A stretch of DNA of 64,000 nt, from positions 744,001 through 808,000 of the forward strand of contig NZ_JACBYV010000001.1 in NCBI RefSeq assembly GCF_013408425.1, in the 5' to 3' direction. The translations under genes and the position numbers were made by a program. The stretch comes from Pseudomonas flavescens (lineage in GTDB: Bacteria; Pseudomonadota; Gammaproteobacteria; Pseudomonadales; Pseudomonadaceae). Positions 55,364 through 64,000 of this stretch are shown piece after piece; position 1 is the first letter of the stretch; every line of letters starts with the position of its first letter. The notes under the pieces were generated by a model that was not told the DNA's origin, made no database searches, and saw nothing but the letters and a program-made list of their open reading frames with translations.

Positions 55364-55998
55364 CAGAACGGCGCCGGGCACTCGAAGCGCAGGCGTTCGC
55401 CGCTCTGCGGGTGGGTCAGGCTGAGCATGCTGGCGTGCAGGCACAGGCGCGGGTAGGCGGCCAGGGCCTGCTCGTGGGCGTAGAGACCGTCACCGAGCAG
55501 CGGATGACCGATGGACAGCATGTGTACGCGCAACTGATGTGAGCGGCCGGTGATCGGAGTCAGTTCGACGCGGCTGTGCTCGGCATGGCGCTCGAGTACG
55601 CGCCAGAAGGTCAGGGCGTGCTTACCCTGTTCGTGGTCGACCACGTGGCGCGGCTTGGTCGGCGGGTCGTAGCGCAGTGGCAGGTCGATGCTGCCGCTTT
55701 CGCCGTCCGGCGAGCCCCAGCAGAGGGCGGTGTAGGCTTTTTCCGTTTCGCGGTCGTGGAACTGTCGGGACAGCTCGCGGTGGCTGTCGGCATCTCGGGC
55801 GAGGACGATCAGGCCGGAGGTTTCCCAGTCGAGGCGGTGCACGATGCGCGCTTCGGGGTAGCCGTTTTCCTGCAGGCGGGTGACCAGGCAATCCTTGTTG
55901 TCTTCGGCGCGGCCGGGCACCGAGAGCAGCAGGGTGGGCTTGTTGATCACCAGCAGAGCAGCATCCTGATGGACGATTTCGATTTGGCTGAGCGGCAT
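55363..55998 (-). CDS. rluA: Dual-specificity pseudouridine synthase RluA
   Basis: A 211-residue pseudouridine synthase with the catalytic block RIVHRLDWETSGL (Asp57) and the family C-terminal ITGRSHQLRVHM. The size without an S4 domain and the location next to minE match RluA, which modifies 23S rRNA U746 and tRNA U32. ATG 55998 is preferred to 56052, because the intervening stretch holds the minE terminator. The downstream methyltransferase gene overlaps by one base. Confidence 0.9.
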   Translation of the reverse strand: MPLSQIEIVHQDAALLVINKPTLLLSVPGRAEDNKDCLVTRLQENGYPEARIVHRLDWETSGLIVLARDADSHRELSRQFHDRETEKAYTALCWGSPDGESGSIDLPLRYDPPTKPRHVVDHEQGKHALTFWRVLERHAEHSRVELTPITGRSHQLRVHMLSIGHPLLGDGLYAHEQALAAYPRLCLHASMLSLTHPQSGERLRFECPAPF

Positions 55999-56020
55999 GG
56001 GCGTTCTTTCGGTTGGGCGG

Positions 56021-56050
56021 TAAAAACGAAAAGCGGCCATCGAGGCCGCC
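56021..56050 (-). terminator. Terminator of the minCDE transcript
   Basis: On the minus strand: GGCGGCC-TCGAT-GGCCGC followed by TTTTCGTTTTT. It lies between minE and the rluA start, so rluA needs its own promoter or readthrough. Confidence 0.8.
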
Positions 56051-56077
56051 ATTCGTGAAGCTGTTTAACGCATACGG

Positions 56078-56178
56078 GCGATGCCGTCTCCGGCATCGCT
56101 TGGTGGGTTACGCAGCGCACTGACTCTGGTTGTGAAGTGACGATCACTACCAGGCGCTGCTAACCCACCCTACGGTAT
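56078..56178. repeat. Hairpin and inverted repeat between minE and rluA
   Basis: A GCGATGCCG-TCTC-CGGCATCGC hairpin (56078-56099) is followed by GGTGGGTTACGCAGCGC ... GGCGCTGCTAACCCACC (about 56102-56171), an interrupted inverted repeat of the dispersed Pseudomonas type. Confidence 0.65.
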
Positions 56179-56183
56179 GCGGA

Positions 56184-56438
56184 TCAACGATCAGGGAGGG
56201 TGATGTTCAACTCCAGAATCGAACAGCTGCCCTGATTTTCCAGTGCGACCTGAACCTGATCGGAGTCGATGGCAACGTACTTGCGGATCACTTCGACCAG
56301 TTCCTGCTGCAGGGCAGGCAGGTAGTCCGGTTGAGTGCGCTGGCCACGTTCGTGGGCAACGATGATCTGCAGGCGCTCTTTGGCGATGGAGGCAGTGGCT
56401 TCCTTCTTGCGCGAACGCAAGAAGTCAAAAATATTCAT
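56184..56438 (-). CDS. minE: Cell division topological specificity factor MinE
   Basis: 84 residues, normal length. The N-terminal anti-MinCD helix ([21 protein letters not shown]) and the topological domain ([25 protein letters not shown]) are present. It drives MinD off the membrane and sets up pole-to-pole oscillation. The start overlaps the minD stop by 4 bp (ATGA). Confidence 0.97.
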   Translation of the reverse strand: MNIFDFLRSRKKEATASIAKERLQIIVAHERGQRTQPDYLPALQQELVEVIRKYVAIDSDQVQVALENQGSCSILELNITLPDR

Positions 56439-57250
56439 TCGCGACCTCCAAATAGACGTTGCAGGAAGCCCTGCTTCTTCACATCAAGGAAACGGTGTGC
56501 CACTTCCTTGCCGAGCAGACGATCCACGGCATCGCTGTAAGCCTGGCCGGCATCGCTCTGGTCATCGAGAATGACCGGCACGCCCTGGTTGGACGCCTTG
56601 AGCACGGCCTGGGACTCCGGAATCACGCCGAGCAGGCGGATGGCGAGGATTTCCTCGACGTCTTCCACGCCGAGCATTTCCCCACGGGTCACGCGCTCCG
56701 GGTTGTAGCGGGTCAGCAGCAGGTGTTCCTTGATCGGGTCACCGCCCTGTTCGGCGCGACGGGATTTGCTGGCCAGCAGGCCCAGCATGCGGTCGGAGTC
56801 ACGTACCGAGGACACTTCCGGGTTGGTCACCACGATGGCTTCGTCAGCGAAGTACATGGCCAGGTGAGCGCCTTTCTCGATACCGGCCGGCGAGTCGCAG
56901 ACCACGTATTCGAAGTTTTCGCGCAGTTCGTTGATGACCTTCTCGACGCCTTCCTGAGTCAGGGCGTCCTTGTCACGGGTCTGGCTGGCGGCCAGCACGT
57001 AGAGGTTCTCGAGGCGCTTGTCCTTGATCAGGGCCTGGGTGAGGGTGGCTTCGCCATTGACGACGTTGACGAAGTCATACACCACGCGGCGTTCGCAGCC
57101 CATGATCAGGTCGAGGTTACGCAGGCCGACGTCGAAGTCGACGATGACGGTCTTGTGGCCGCGCAGGGCGAGGCCGGTACCGATGGCAGCGCTGGTGGTG
57201 GTTTTACCGACGCCACCTTTGCCGGATGTGACTACGAGGATCTTGGCCAA
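56435..57250 (-). CDS. minD: Septum site-determining ATPase MinD
   Basis: 271 residues. The deviant Walker A GKGGVGKT is at 10-17, with [15 protein letters not shown] and [10 protein letters not shown] switch regions. The C-terminal membrane-targeting amphipathic helix FLQRLFGG is intact. It recruits MinC to the membrane to block FtsZ assembly near the poles. 223 bp follow the minC stop; minD and minE overlap. Confidence 0.97.
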   Translation of the reverse strand: MAKILVVTSGKGGVGKTTTSAAIGTGLALRGHKTVIVDFDVGLRNLDLIMGCERRVVYDFVNVVNGEATLTQALIKDKRLENLYVLAASQTRDKDALTQEGVEKVINELRENFEYVVCDSPAGIEKGAHLAMYFADEAIVVTNPEVSSVRDSDRMLGLLASKSRRAEQGGDPIKEHLLLTRYNPERVTRGEMLGVEDVEEILAIRLLGVIPESQAVLKASNQGVPVILDDQSDAGQAYSDAVDRLLGKEVAHRFLDVKKQGFLQRLFGGRE

Positions 57251-57473
57251 GGTGATTCACCCCAAAAATGAATAAAAAGCAGGAACCTGCCAGCGACTGG
57301 CGGTCTGTCGAAAAAATCGGTAGCGGGCTCTGGTGCGGCTCGGTCGGCAGGAAAAGCGGTCTGCTTCGGGCGCCGAACGATGCCAAATGGCCATGTGCTG
57401 GTGATTGTTTTGACAGTCCGCCTGAAGGCTTCCAGGTGCCCTTTGTGTCCGTTAAAAGTGGCGGCAGTATCCG

Positions 57474-58205
57474 TTAAAGACGGGTTATGTTCAACACATC
57501 CCCCGACAGGCCGACCTGTACTGCACGCCCCCAGTTCGGGTCACGGCGTAGGTCCTCGGCGACCTTGTACTGGCCGGCGATGGAGAGCAGTTCGGCACCC
57601 ATCTGCTGACAGAAAATCCGCGCCTGACGATTGCCCTTGACCCCGGCCAGAGCCCGGCCGCGCATCGGGGCGTAAACATGGATGTTGCCATCTGCGAGAA
57701 GTTCCGCGCCGGCACTGACCGGGGCCAGCACTACCAGATCGCAGCCCTGGGCATAGATCTGCTGGCCGCCGCGCACCGGTGTGGTGACCACGCGGGTCGG
57801 CTTGACTTCCGGCTCGACAGGCTTGGGCGGCTCGACGGGCTTGGGTGCAGGGTCGATGACCCGCTCGCGGGCGCCGGAGGGTGGCAGCACGGGCAGATCC
57901 AGCGCATTGGCGGCGGCGATGTCCTCTTCGCGGCTGGCGCGCACGGCCAGTGTGCGCAGGCCGTGCTTGCGGCACAGGGCCATCAGTTCGCCGAGATCGA
58001 GAGTGCCTTCATCCCTGGGCAATTTGTCGAGAGCCAGCACCAGCGGGGTATTGCTGAAGAAGTTCGGGGCCTGGGCGACTTTTTCCGCCAGTTGCAGGTC
58101 GAGGCGTGCGAGGTCGTTGTGCGCCAGTTCCATCACGGTGATGGCCAGCATGCTGCCTTTGAGCTGGAACACGGGGTCTTGGTCGAGGAGATCAGCTTGG
58201 CTCAT
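57474..58205 (-). CDS. minC: Septum site-determining protein MinC
   Basis: 243 residues: N-terminal FtsZ-inhibiting domain ([23 protein letters not shown]), a proline-rich linker (about 120-140, [15 protein letters not shown]), and the C-terminal beta-helix domain that binds MinD ([43 protein letters not shown]). First gene of minC-minD-minE. Confidence 0.97.
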   Translation of the reverse strand: MSQADLLDQDPVFQLKGSMLAITVMELAHNDLARLDLQLAEKVAQAPNFFSNTPLVLALDKLPRDEGTLDLGELMALCRKHGLRTLAVRASREEDIAAANALDLPVLPPSGARERVIDPAPKPVEPPKPVEPEVKPTRVVTTPVRGGQQIYAQGCDLVVLAPVSAGAELLADGNIHVYAPMRGRALAGVKGNRQARIFCQQMGAELLSIAGQYKVAEDLRRDPNWGRAVQVGLSGDVLNITRL

Positions 58206-58555
58206 GGTCTGCCTGATACGGCCTTGGAAAAGTAGCGGGACTTATAACGAGAACGGCTGCCGGGCTCAAGCGTAAAAAGCCTCGGGTGTCGCCACCGGTG
58301 CGGCCTGAGCCCAGGGTCGTGCAGCGCTGTTCCCACGCTTGCAGGGTACCGCGCCAAGGGCTCGCAGGGCAGGGCGGTGCAACTGTTCTCCAACGAACAG
58401 CTGATCAGCAGCCTGCATGGCGCGGTACAGGGGCGATCGCTCGATGGTGTTTCAAGTCATTGATTGGTAACGGTTTATCGAATGGCATGGTTTGTGATTC
58501 AGAGGTTGTAGAGGCTGCGCCGAGGCGCCGCGAATCACTGCGTACCGGAGGATCC
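58206..58555. other. Divergent promoter region between minC and the monooxygenase operon, with possible gene remnant
   Basis: 350 bp. On the plus strand a frame ending at 58463 reads as plausible protein (...VQLFSNEQLISSLHGAVQG...) then TGA, without a start; it may be the remnant of a gene. The main frame of the monooxygenase is also open back to 58286, but nothing supports translation there. An AT-richer stretch at 58455-58495 is the likely promoter region of the monooxygenase operon. Confidence 0.35.
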
Positions 58556-59959
58556 ATGCCACGAGAAATTCGTTTGAATGCGTTCGAAATGAACTGTGTC
58601 GGTCACCAGTCGCCCGGGCTGTGGGCTCACCCTCGCGATCGCGCCTGGCAGTACAAGGATCTGTCCTACTGGACCGATCTGGCCAAGCTGCTGGAGCGCG
58701 GCAAATTCGATGGCATCTTCATCGCCGACGTGATCGGCATCTATGACGTATTGGGTGGCAACGGCGACGCCGCCATTCGTCAGGCCACCCAGGTGCCGGT
58801 CAACGACCCGCTGGCGCTGATCACGCCAATGGCGCTGGTCACCGAGCACCTGGGCTTCGGTCTCACCGCCTCGTTGACCTTCGAACATCCGTACCCGTTC
58901 GCCCGACGTCTGTCGACTCTCGATCATCTGACCAAGGGGCGCATCGGCTGGAACATCGTCACTTCCTATCTGGACAGCGGGGCGCGCAATCTCGGGCAGA
59001 AGGCCCTGAGCGACCACGATGCGCGTTACGACTATGCCGAGGAGTACCTGGAGGTGCTCTACAAACTGTTCGAAGGCAGCTGGGAGGAGGATGCCGTGGT
59101 GCGGGACCGGGCACGCGGCATTTTCAGCGACCCGAGCAAGATTCATGAGATCGGCCACCACGGCAAGCATTTTCAGGTGCCTGGCATTCATCTGTGCGAG
59201 CCCTCGCCACAGCGCACGCCGCTGCTCTATCAGGCTGGGGCGTCGAACCGCGGCAAGGCGTTCGCGGCGGGCCATGCCGAGTGCGTGTTCGTCGCGGCGC
59301 CGTCCAAGGTGACGCTGAAGAAGACCGTGGCCGATATTCGTCGCCGCGCTGCGGAAGCCGGACGTGATCCGCGCAAGGTGCTGATCTTCAACCTGCAGAC
59401 GGTGATCGTCGACGAGACCGACGCCAAGGCCAAAGCCAAATGGCAGGAGCTCAAGAGCTACAGCAGCTACGAGGGTGCCCTGGCGCTGATCTCGGGCTGG
59501 ACCGGAATCGACTTCGCCCAGTACCGACCCGATCAGGTGCTCAAGCATATTCATACCAACGCCATCCAGTCCGCGGTGGAGACGTTCTCCACCGCGGACC
59601 CGGGCAAGCAGTGGACGGTACAGGAACTGGCCGACTGGGTCGGAATCGGCGGTTTCGGGCCTCTCATCGTCGGCAGTGCGCAAACCGTGGCCGATGAACT
59701 GCAAGCCTGGGTCGAGGAAACCGACGTGGACGGTTTCAACTTCGCCTATGCGCTGGCCCACGAGACGTTCAGCGATGTGGTCGAGTGGCTGGTCCCGGAG
59801 CTGCAGAAGCGTGGCGTCTACAAGACCGAGTACGCGCCGGGCACCCTGCGGGAAAAACTCTTCGGCGAGGGGCCGCGCCTGCCGGAAAGCCACCCGGCCG
59901 CTGCCTATCGGGACCTGCAGGCGCTGTCTGCGCGTACCGCCAAGGCGGCATCGGCCTGA
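58556..59959 (+). CDS. FMN-dependent monooxygenase of the NtaA/SnaA/DszA family
   Basis: A 467-residue luciferase-like flavin monooxygenase. Family segments: MPREIRLNAFEMNCVGHQSPGLW, TSYLDSGARNLG, HDARYDYAEEYLEVLYKLFEGSWE, QAGASNRGKAFAAGHAECVFV and FNFAYALAHETFSD. Enzymes of this group oxidise NTA, EDTA, dibenzothiophene sulfone or dimethyl sulfide, using FMNH2 from a separate reductase, which is not in the window. ATG 58556 follows GGAGGATCC. It heads an operon with an ABC importer. A role in cleaving a C-S or C-N bond for nutrient supply is likely; the substrate is unknown. Confidence 0.87.
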   Translation: MPREIRLNAFEMNCVGHQSPGLWAHPRDRAWQYKDLSYWTDLAKLLERGKFDGIFIADVIGIYDVLGGNGDAAIRQATQVPVNDPLALITPMALVTEHLGFGLTASLTFEHPYPFARRLSTLDHLTKGRIGWNIVTSYLDSGARNLGQKALSDHDARYDYAEEYLEVLYKLFEGSWEEDAVVRDRARGIFSDPSKIHEIGHHGKHFQVPGIHLCEPSPQRTPLLYQAGASNRGKAFAAGHAECVFVAAPSKVTLKKTVADIRRRAAEAGRDPRKVLIFNLQTVIVDETDAKAKAKWQELKSYSSYEGALALISGWTGIDFAQYRPDQVLKHIHTNAIQSAVETFSTADPGKQWTVQELADWVGIGGFGPLIVGSAQTVADELQAWVEETDVDGFNFAYALAHETFSDVVEWLVPELQKRGVYKTEYAPGTLREKLFGEGPRLPESHPAAAYRDLQALSARTAKAASA

Positions 59960-59975
59960 TCGGCGAGGAGTGCAC

Positions 59976-60935
59976 ATGAGCGTACACCAACTGAACCCCG
60001 TGCCTGTCGATCAGGTGCCCGACGAGGCACTTGCCCTGGTGCAGCGCTGGGCGGCGCAGCAGCCGCTGGGCATCGCCCTGCGTCATCGACGCCGAGGCCA
60101 ATGGAAGGCCTGGCGCTGGATCGATGTGTCACGTGAGGTGGAGCGCAAGGCGGCGTTGCTGACTCAGCAGGGCTTCACGGCGGGATCACGGCTGGCGCTC
60201 AGCGGCGCTTATGAGCCGACCCTGCTGTTACTGGCCCTGGCGGCGAAGAGGCTCGGCGGGCATGTCCAGCTGATTTCCCGATACAGCCGTGGCGAGACGC
60301 TGCGTCGTCAGTTGCTGGCGGGCAGGGCGGGTTTCGCCTTCGTGCAACGGCGTGATCAGGCGGCTGCCTGGCTCGAAGCCCTGGCCGACGAGCGCCGTCC
60401 ACTGATGCTGTTCTGCGCTCAGCCGGTGAGCGTGAGCAAAGGCGTCTTGCAGGTGGTGGCGCTGGCAGAACTGATCGAAGGCCAACCCTCGCAGGACCGT
60501 TTGAGCTGGCGCCAGGCAGACCGCGAAGCGGCACTGTGGTGTGACGAGGGCAGCGAGTGGGGCGACGGGCTGCATCTGTTGCTACTGCACTGGCTGCAAG
60601 GCGGGCAGGGGCTGGCCTTCCCGGAGAGCAGCGAGTCGGCAGCCCGGGATCGTCGCGAGATCGCCCCGCAGACCCTGTTGCTGTCGCCGCCACGTCTGCG
60701 GACCCTGGCCGTGGAGATCGAGGCTCGCCTGGCGCCCGTCGGCAGCTGGCGCCGGCGCCTGTGCGACTGGACGCTGCACGATCCACGCCGTGGTGTGCGG
60801 CGCTGGATCAAGACACGTGTGCGCCAGTTGCTTGGCTTTCAGCGCTTGCAACGCATCGTTCAGGGTGCCCCGGGGTTGCCCAACGATGCCCCGGCTGCGC
60901 TGTGGATCCGTGAATACCTGGAGCGTGCCGCATGA
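59976..60935 (+). CDS. Degenerate acyl-CoA synthetase-like (AMP-binding family) protein
   Basis: A 319-residue protein whose first 110 residues follow the N-terminal part of AMP-forming ligases (ALRHRRRGQWKAWRWIDVSREVERKAALLTQQGF; AKRLGGHVQLISR). The hallmark YTSGTTGxPKG phosphate loop and the C-terminal domain are missing, and the normal length would be above 500. AMP-binding proteins are often encoded with Liv-type ABC transporters in proteobacteria, so this appears to be a reduced relative. It starts 16 bp after the monooxygenase and overlaps the ABC ATPase gene by 4 bp, so it is firmly in the operon. Ligase activity is doubtful. Confidence 0.65.
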   Translation: MSVHQLNPVPVDQVPDEALALVQRWAAQQPLGIALRHRRRGQWKAWRWIDVSREVERKAALLTQQGFTAGSRLALSGAYEPTLLLLALAAKRLGGHVQLISRYSRGETLRRQLLAGRAGFAFVQRRDQAAAWLEALADERRPLMLFCAQPVSVSKGVLQVVALAELIEGQPSQDRLSWRQADREAALWCDEGSEWGDGLHLLLLHWLQGGQGLAFPESSESAARDRREIAPQTLLLSPPRLRTLAVEIEARLAPVGSWRRRLCDWTLHDPRRGVRRWIKTRVRQLLGFQRLQRIVQGAPGLPNDAPAALWIREYLERAA

Positions 60936-61711
60936 GCAGCACTTGCTCGGCCATTCTCGATGTACGCAATGTCTCCCTGTCATTCCTGGGGGTCAAGGCG
61001 ATCTCAGATCTGTCGTTCCGCGTACGGCGTGGCGAGATCTGCGCGCTGATCGGCCCCAATGGGGCCGGCAAGAGCTCACTGCTGAACATTCTCAATGGAG
61101 TCTATCGGGCGGACGCCGGAGAACTGCTGTTCAACGCCGAGCGCCTGGGGCGTATCCAGCCGCTCGGCGCTGCGCGACTGGGCATTGGCCGCACCTTTCA
61201 GAACAACGCGCTGTTCAAGAAGATGAGTGTGCGCGACAACCTGCTGACCGGCCTGTCGCGTTTCCAGCGCAGCTTTTTCCTCGAGCAGGCCCTGACGCTG
61301 CCCCGAGCGCGTCGCGAAGCTCGCGAGTTCGACCAGCGGGCGGAAAGCATTCTCGAGTTTCTCGAGCTGCAGCCCTGGCGTGATGTCGCTGTAGGCAGCC
61401 TGGCTTACGGCTTGCAGAAGCGTGTCGAGCTCGGCCGGGCATTGATCGCCCAGCCCACCCTGTTGCTGCTCGACGAGCCCATGGCCGGGATGAATGCGCA
61501 GGAGAAACAGGAAATGAGTCGCTTCATCGCCGACATCAATCGTGACCTGGGCACCACGGTGATTCTCATCGAACACGACATCAAGGTGGTCATGGGCTTG
61601 TCCAGCCATGTGGTGGTGCTGGACTACGGCCGCAAGGTCGGCGACGGCACGCCGGCCGAGGTGCAGGCCAACCCGGAGGTGATCGCGGCATACCTGGGAG
61701 TGACCCACTGA
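60932..61711 (+). CDS. ABC transporter ATP-binding protein, branched-chain (LivG) type
   Basis: A 259-residue ABC ATPase: Walker A GPNGAGKSS (41-49), Q-loop FQNNALF, signature LAYGLQKRVELGRAL (a variant of LSYGxQR), Walker B LLLLDEPMAGM, and His in VILIEHDIKVVM. The subunit belongs to the HAAT/Liv group by its DEPMAGMN...IxLIEHD pattern. Start and stop overlap its neighbours (4 bp and 1 bp). Confidence 0.93.
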   Translation: MSSTCSAILDVRNVSLSFLGVKAISDLSFRVRRGEICALIGPNGAGKSSLLNILNGVYRADAGELLFNAERLGRIQPLGAARLGIGRTFQNNALFKKMSVRDNLLTGLSRFQRSFFLEQALTLPRARREAREFDQRAESILEFLELQPWRDVAVGSLAYGLQKRVELGRALIAQPTLLLLDEPMAGMNAQEKQEMSRFIADINRDLGTTVILIEHDIKVVMGLSSHVVVLDYGRKVGDGTPAEVQANPEVIAAYLGVTH

Positions 61712-62592
61712 TGAGCTTCTTTCTGGAAACCCTGATCGGCGGGCTGCTGGCCGGCACCATGTACTCCCTGGTGGCCATCGGCTTCGTGCTGATCTACAAG
61801 GCCAGTGGCGTGTTCAACTTCGCCCAGGGCGCCATGCTGCTGTTCGCCGCGCTGACCTTCGTCAGCCTGCACGATCAGGGCCTGCCCTTCATCGTGGCAC
61901 TGGCGCTCACGGTGGTCGTGATGATCATCGCCGCGCTGCTGATCGAGCGGCTGGTGCTGCGGCCGTTGGTCAATCGCTCGCAGATCACGCTGTTCATGGC
62001 GACGCTGGGCCTGTCGTTCGTGATCGAGGGGCTGGCCCAGGGGCTGATGGGCGCCCAGGTGCGGGCGCTGGATCTGGGGATCGAGGATGTGCCGCTGTTC
62101 CTCGGCGAGATCATGATCAGTCAGTTCGACCTGATCGCTGCCGGGGTATCCGTGGCGCTGGTCGCGGTACTGGCCCTGCTGTTCAACAAGACCCGCATCG
62201 GCATCGCCCTGCGTGCGGTGGCCGATGACACCCGTGCGGCATTGTCGGTCGGCATCAACCTGAACCGCATCTGGCAGATCGTCTGGGCCGTCGCCGGCGT
62301 GGTGGGGCTGGTTGCCGGGCTGCTCTGGGGCGCTCGACAGGGCGTGCAGTTCTCGCTGTCGCTGGTGGTGCTCAAGGCACTGCCGGTGCTGATCATCGGC
62401 GGCTTCACCTCGATTGGTGGCGCCATCGTCGGCGGGCTGATCGTCGGTGCCGCGGAGAACCTCGCCGAGGCCTACATCGGCCCGTTGATCGGTGGTGGCA
62501 TCACACCGTGGTTCGCCTATTTCCTCGCGCTGGTCTTCCTCTACATCCGTCCTGCGGGCCTGTTCGGCGACCGCGCCATCGAACGAGTCTGA
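61711..62592 (+). CDS. ABC transporter permease, branched-chain (LivH) type
   Basis: A 293-residue inner-membrane permease with about eight to nine helices. LivH hallmarks: GLLAGTMYSLVAIGFVLIYKASGVFNFAQGAM, the GIALRAVADDTRAALSVGIN loop that meets the ATPase, and LIIGGFTSIGGAIVGGLIVG. It starts TGATG, coupled to the ATPase gene. Confidence 0.94.
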   Translation: MSFFLETLIGGLLAGTMYSLVAIGFVLIYKASGVFNFAQGAMLLFAALTFVSLHDQGLPFIVALALTVVVMIIAALLIERLVLRPLVNRSQITLFMATLGLSFVIEGLAQGLMGAQVRALDLGIEDVPLFLGEIMISQFDLIAAGVSVALVAVLALLFNKTRIGIALRAVADDTRAALSVGINLNRIWQIVWAVAGVVGLVAGLLWGARQGVQFSLSLVVLKALPVLIIGGFTSIGGAIVGGLIVGAAENLAEAYIGPLIGGGITPWFAYFLALVFLYIRPAGLFGDRAIERV

Positions 62593-62596
62593 TGCC

Positions 62597-63661
62597 ATGA
62601 CCCTGACCACTTCCCCCCTGGCCGCGACCTATGACAACGCACCTCTGGCGCTGACCCGACGGCGCTGGCCGCTGGCTCTGACGGCACTGCTGGCGCTGGC
62701 CTTCATCGGCGTACCGCTGACTGGCAGCGACTACTGGCTCAACGCGATCCTGATTCCCTTTCTGGTGCTGTCACTGGCCGGGCTGGGGCTGAACCTGCTG
62801 ACCGGCTATACCGGACAGACCTCGGTAGGGGCGGCCGGCTTCATGGCCGTGGGGGCCTTCGCCACTTACGGGCTGCTGCTGCGGGTGCCGGGAATTCCGT
62901 TGCCCCTGGCGCTGATGGGCGGTGGCCTGATCGCCGGCGTGGTGGGGCTGGTGTTCGGTATCCCCAGTTCGCGGATCAAGGGTTTTTACCTGATGGTCAC
63001 CACGCTGGCTGCGCAGTTCTTCATCGAGTGGGTGTTCGCCAAGTTCCCATGGTTCTACAACTATGCCTCCTCGGGAACCATCAGCGCACCGCGCCTGGAG
63101 CTGTTCGGCTACAGCCTCGGCTCACCGGTCGGTCGCTATCTGCTGACCCTGAGCTGCGTGGTGTTGCTGACCTGGGTGGCGGTGAATCTGGTGCGCAGCC
63201 AGGTGGGACGTAACTGGATGGCCATCCGCGACATGGACACCGCCGCTTCGGTGATCGGTATTCCGGTGAATCGCTACAAGCGTCTGGCTTTCGCCGTCAG
63301 CTCCTTCTACCTGGGCATCGCCGGTGCACTCTGGGCATTCGCCTACCTGGGGACCGCGAGTGCCGGCAGTTTCGATATCAACCGCTCGTTCCAGCTGCTG
63401 TTCATCATCATCATCGGTGGCATGGGCAGCATCGCGGGCAACTTCATCGGTGCGGCGTTCATCAGCCTGACCCCGATCCTGCTCAGCCACACCGGGCAAT
63501 GGTTGTTCGGCGGCCACGTCGATGCCGGGCAGTTGCAGAACCTGCAGAAGATTCTTTTCGGCGCACTGATCATCTGGTTCCTGATCAAGGAGCCTGAAGG
63601 CCTGGTGCGCCTGCTGAGCAATCTCGGCGAGCGCCTCAGGACCTGGCCGCTGCGTTTCTGA
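62597..63661 (+). CDS. ABC transporter permease, branched-chain (LivM) type
   Basis: A 354-residue permease with about ten helices. LivM hallmarks: LGLNLLTGYTGQTSVGAAGFMAVGAFA, RNWMAIRDMDTAASVIGIPVNRYKRLAF and IIIGGMGSIAGNFIGAAFI. ATG 62597 is 4 bp after the LivH stop; the upstream frame extension lies inside LivH. Together they form the membrane channel. Confidence 0.94.
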   Translation: MTLTTSPLAATYDNAPLALTRRRWPLALTALLALAFIGVPLTGSDYWLNAILIPFLVLSLAGLGLNLLTGYTGQTSVGAAGFMAVGAFATYGLLLRVPGIPLPLALMGGGLIAGVVGLVFGIPSSRIKGFYLMVTTLAAQFFIEWVFAKFPWFYNYASSGTISAPRLELFGYSLGSPVGRYLLTLSCVVLLTWVAVNLVRSQVGRNWMAIRDMDTAASVIGIPVNRYKRLAFAVSSFYLGIAGALWAFAYLGTASAGSFDINRSFQLLFIIIIGGMGSIAGNFIGAAFISLTPILLSHTGQWLFGGHVDAGQLQNLQKILFGALIIWFLIKEPEGLVRLLSNLGERLRTWPLRF

Positions 63662-63741
63662 AACCGTCTTATCGCCAACACCTTGACCCGATCACGGGAG
63701 GGGCAACCGACACCACTATCGAGAAAAGAAAAGTGAGCACC

Positions 63742-64000
63742 ATGCGCAAACCTCTGCACCGCACGTTGCTGGGCGCTGCCTTCGCCCTGGCTGCCCAGGC
63801 CTGGCTGCCGACGCTGGCTCAGGCGGCCGCCGACGAACAGTTCATCCCCATGGCCACCTACCGGGTCGGCGCCTATGCCTCCAGCGGCATTCCCTGGTGG
63901 GCTGGCGAGATCGACTACTTCCGGTACATCAACGAGGTGGAAGGTGGCGTCAATGGCGTCAAGCTGGTCTGGCAGGAGTGCGAGACCGAGTGGAGCGTGG
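63742..64000 (+). CDS. ABC transporter substrate-binding protein, Liv type, N-terminal part
   Basis: 86 codons to the window end. Signal peptide LLGAAFALAAQAWLPTLAQA, then EQFIPMATYRVGAYASSGIPWW and NEVEGGVNGVKLVWQECETEW, matching the periplasmic leucine-binding-protein-like (Peripla_BP_6) fold start. It completes the importer, 80 bp after LivM. GTG 63733 is an alternative in-frame start. A second ATPase (LivF) would be expected after it. The ligand is unknown. Confidence 0.88.
   Translation, partial: MRKPLHRTLLGAAFALAAQAWLPTLAQAAADEQFIPMATYRVGAYASSGIPWWAGEIDYFRYINEVEGGVNGVKLVWQECETEWSV

Overview
The window is a piece of a high-GC gammaproteobacterial chromosome, almost certainly a Pseudomonas. 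The evidence is gene order and family content: the amaB / LysR regulator / hglS lysine-catabolism block, the minC-minD-minE-rluA block, nrdA with two ATP cones next to nrdB, an sftR-sftP-atsK type sulfate-ester block, two RAYT genes and many REP-like palindromes.

Layout. 0-3.1 kb: D-lysine catabolism (amaB partial, LysR regulator, hglS). 3.3-12.8 kb: ordinary housekeeping and accessory genes (a HELLH putative metallopeptidase, a DoxX/DCC overlapping pair, a BdlA-like PAS chemoreceptor, an Lrp regulator with an EamA exporter, the 23S rRNA hydroxylase rlhA, a secreted MBL-fold hydrolase with a divergent LysR gene, and a YecA-like SEC-C protein). 12.85-15.83 kb: a 243-bp-period array of composite REP palindromes, interrupted by an intact 1244-bp IS3-family element that sits in the centre of one palindrome. 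15.8-30.5 kb: c-di-GMP genes (HDOD, two GGDEF proteins), SDR, ion channel, a first RAYT, a methyltransferase, a membrane protein, a siderophore receptor and small conserved genes. 30.5-39.2 kb: accessory region. It begins with a second RAYT inside its own palindromic repeats, a PAAR gene followed by a broken putative T6SS cysteine-peptidase effector, and a BRO-N antirepressor gene preceded by what looks like a C4-type antisense RNA. It ends with a strikingly AT-rich defence island: a Septu-like ATPase/HNH pair and a SIR2-STAND-TPR gene that carries a frameshift. 39.2-44.5 kb: nrdB and nrdA, with tandem NrdR boxes and a DnaA box far upstream and a MITE-like element between the genes. 44.5-54.7 kb: an acid phosphatase lipoprotein, then sulfur scavenging (two TonB receptors, an orphan sulfonate-type binding protein, an SftR-like LysR regulator, a short Cys-containing leader ORF, AtsK and a second TauD-family dioxygenase). 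54.8-58.2 kb: methyltransferase, rluA and minEDC. 58.5-64 kb: an FMN-dependent monooxygenase leading an operon with a degenerate acyl-CoA-ligase-like protein and a branched-chain-type ABC importer, cut by the window end.

How it fits together. The right third is probably a sulfur-starvation region: sulfate esters cross the outer membrane through the TonB receptor, are cleaved by AtsK, and a separate importer plus flavin monooxygenase handle another, unidentified substrate. The 30.5-39.2 kb stretch is where foreign DNA has accumulated between core genes. The most interesting items are the C4-like RNA with complementarity to the antirepressor ribosome-binding site, the SIR2-STAND frameshift, the IS in a REP loop, the broken PAAR-linked effector, and the regulatory sites of nrdA. 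All functional assignments come from reading the sequence; no database search was run.
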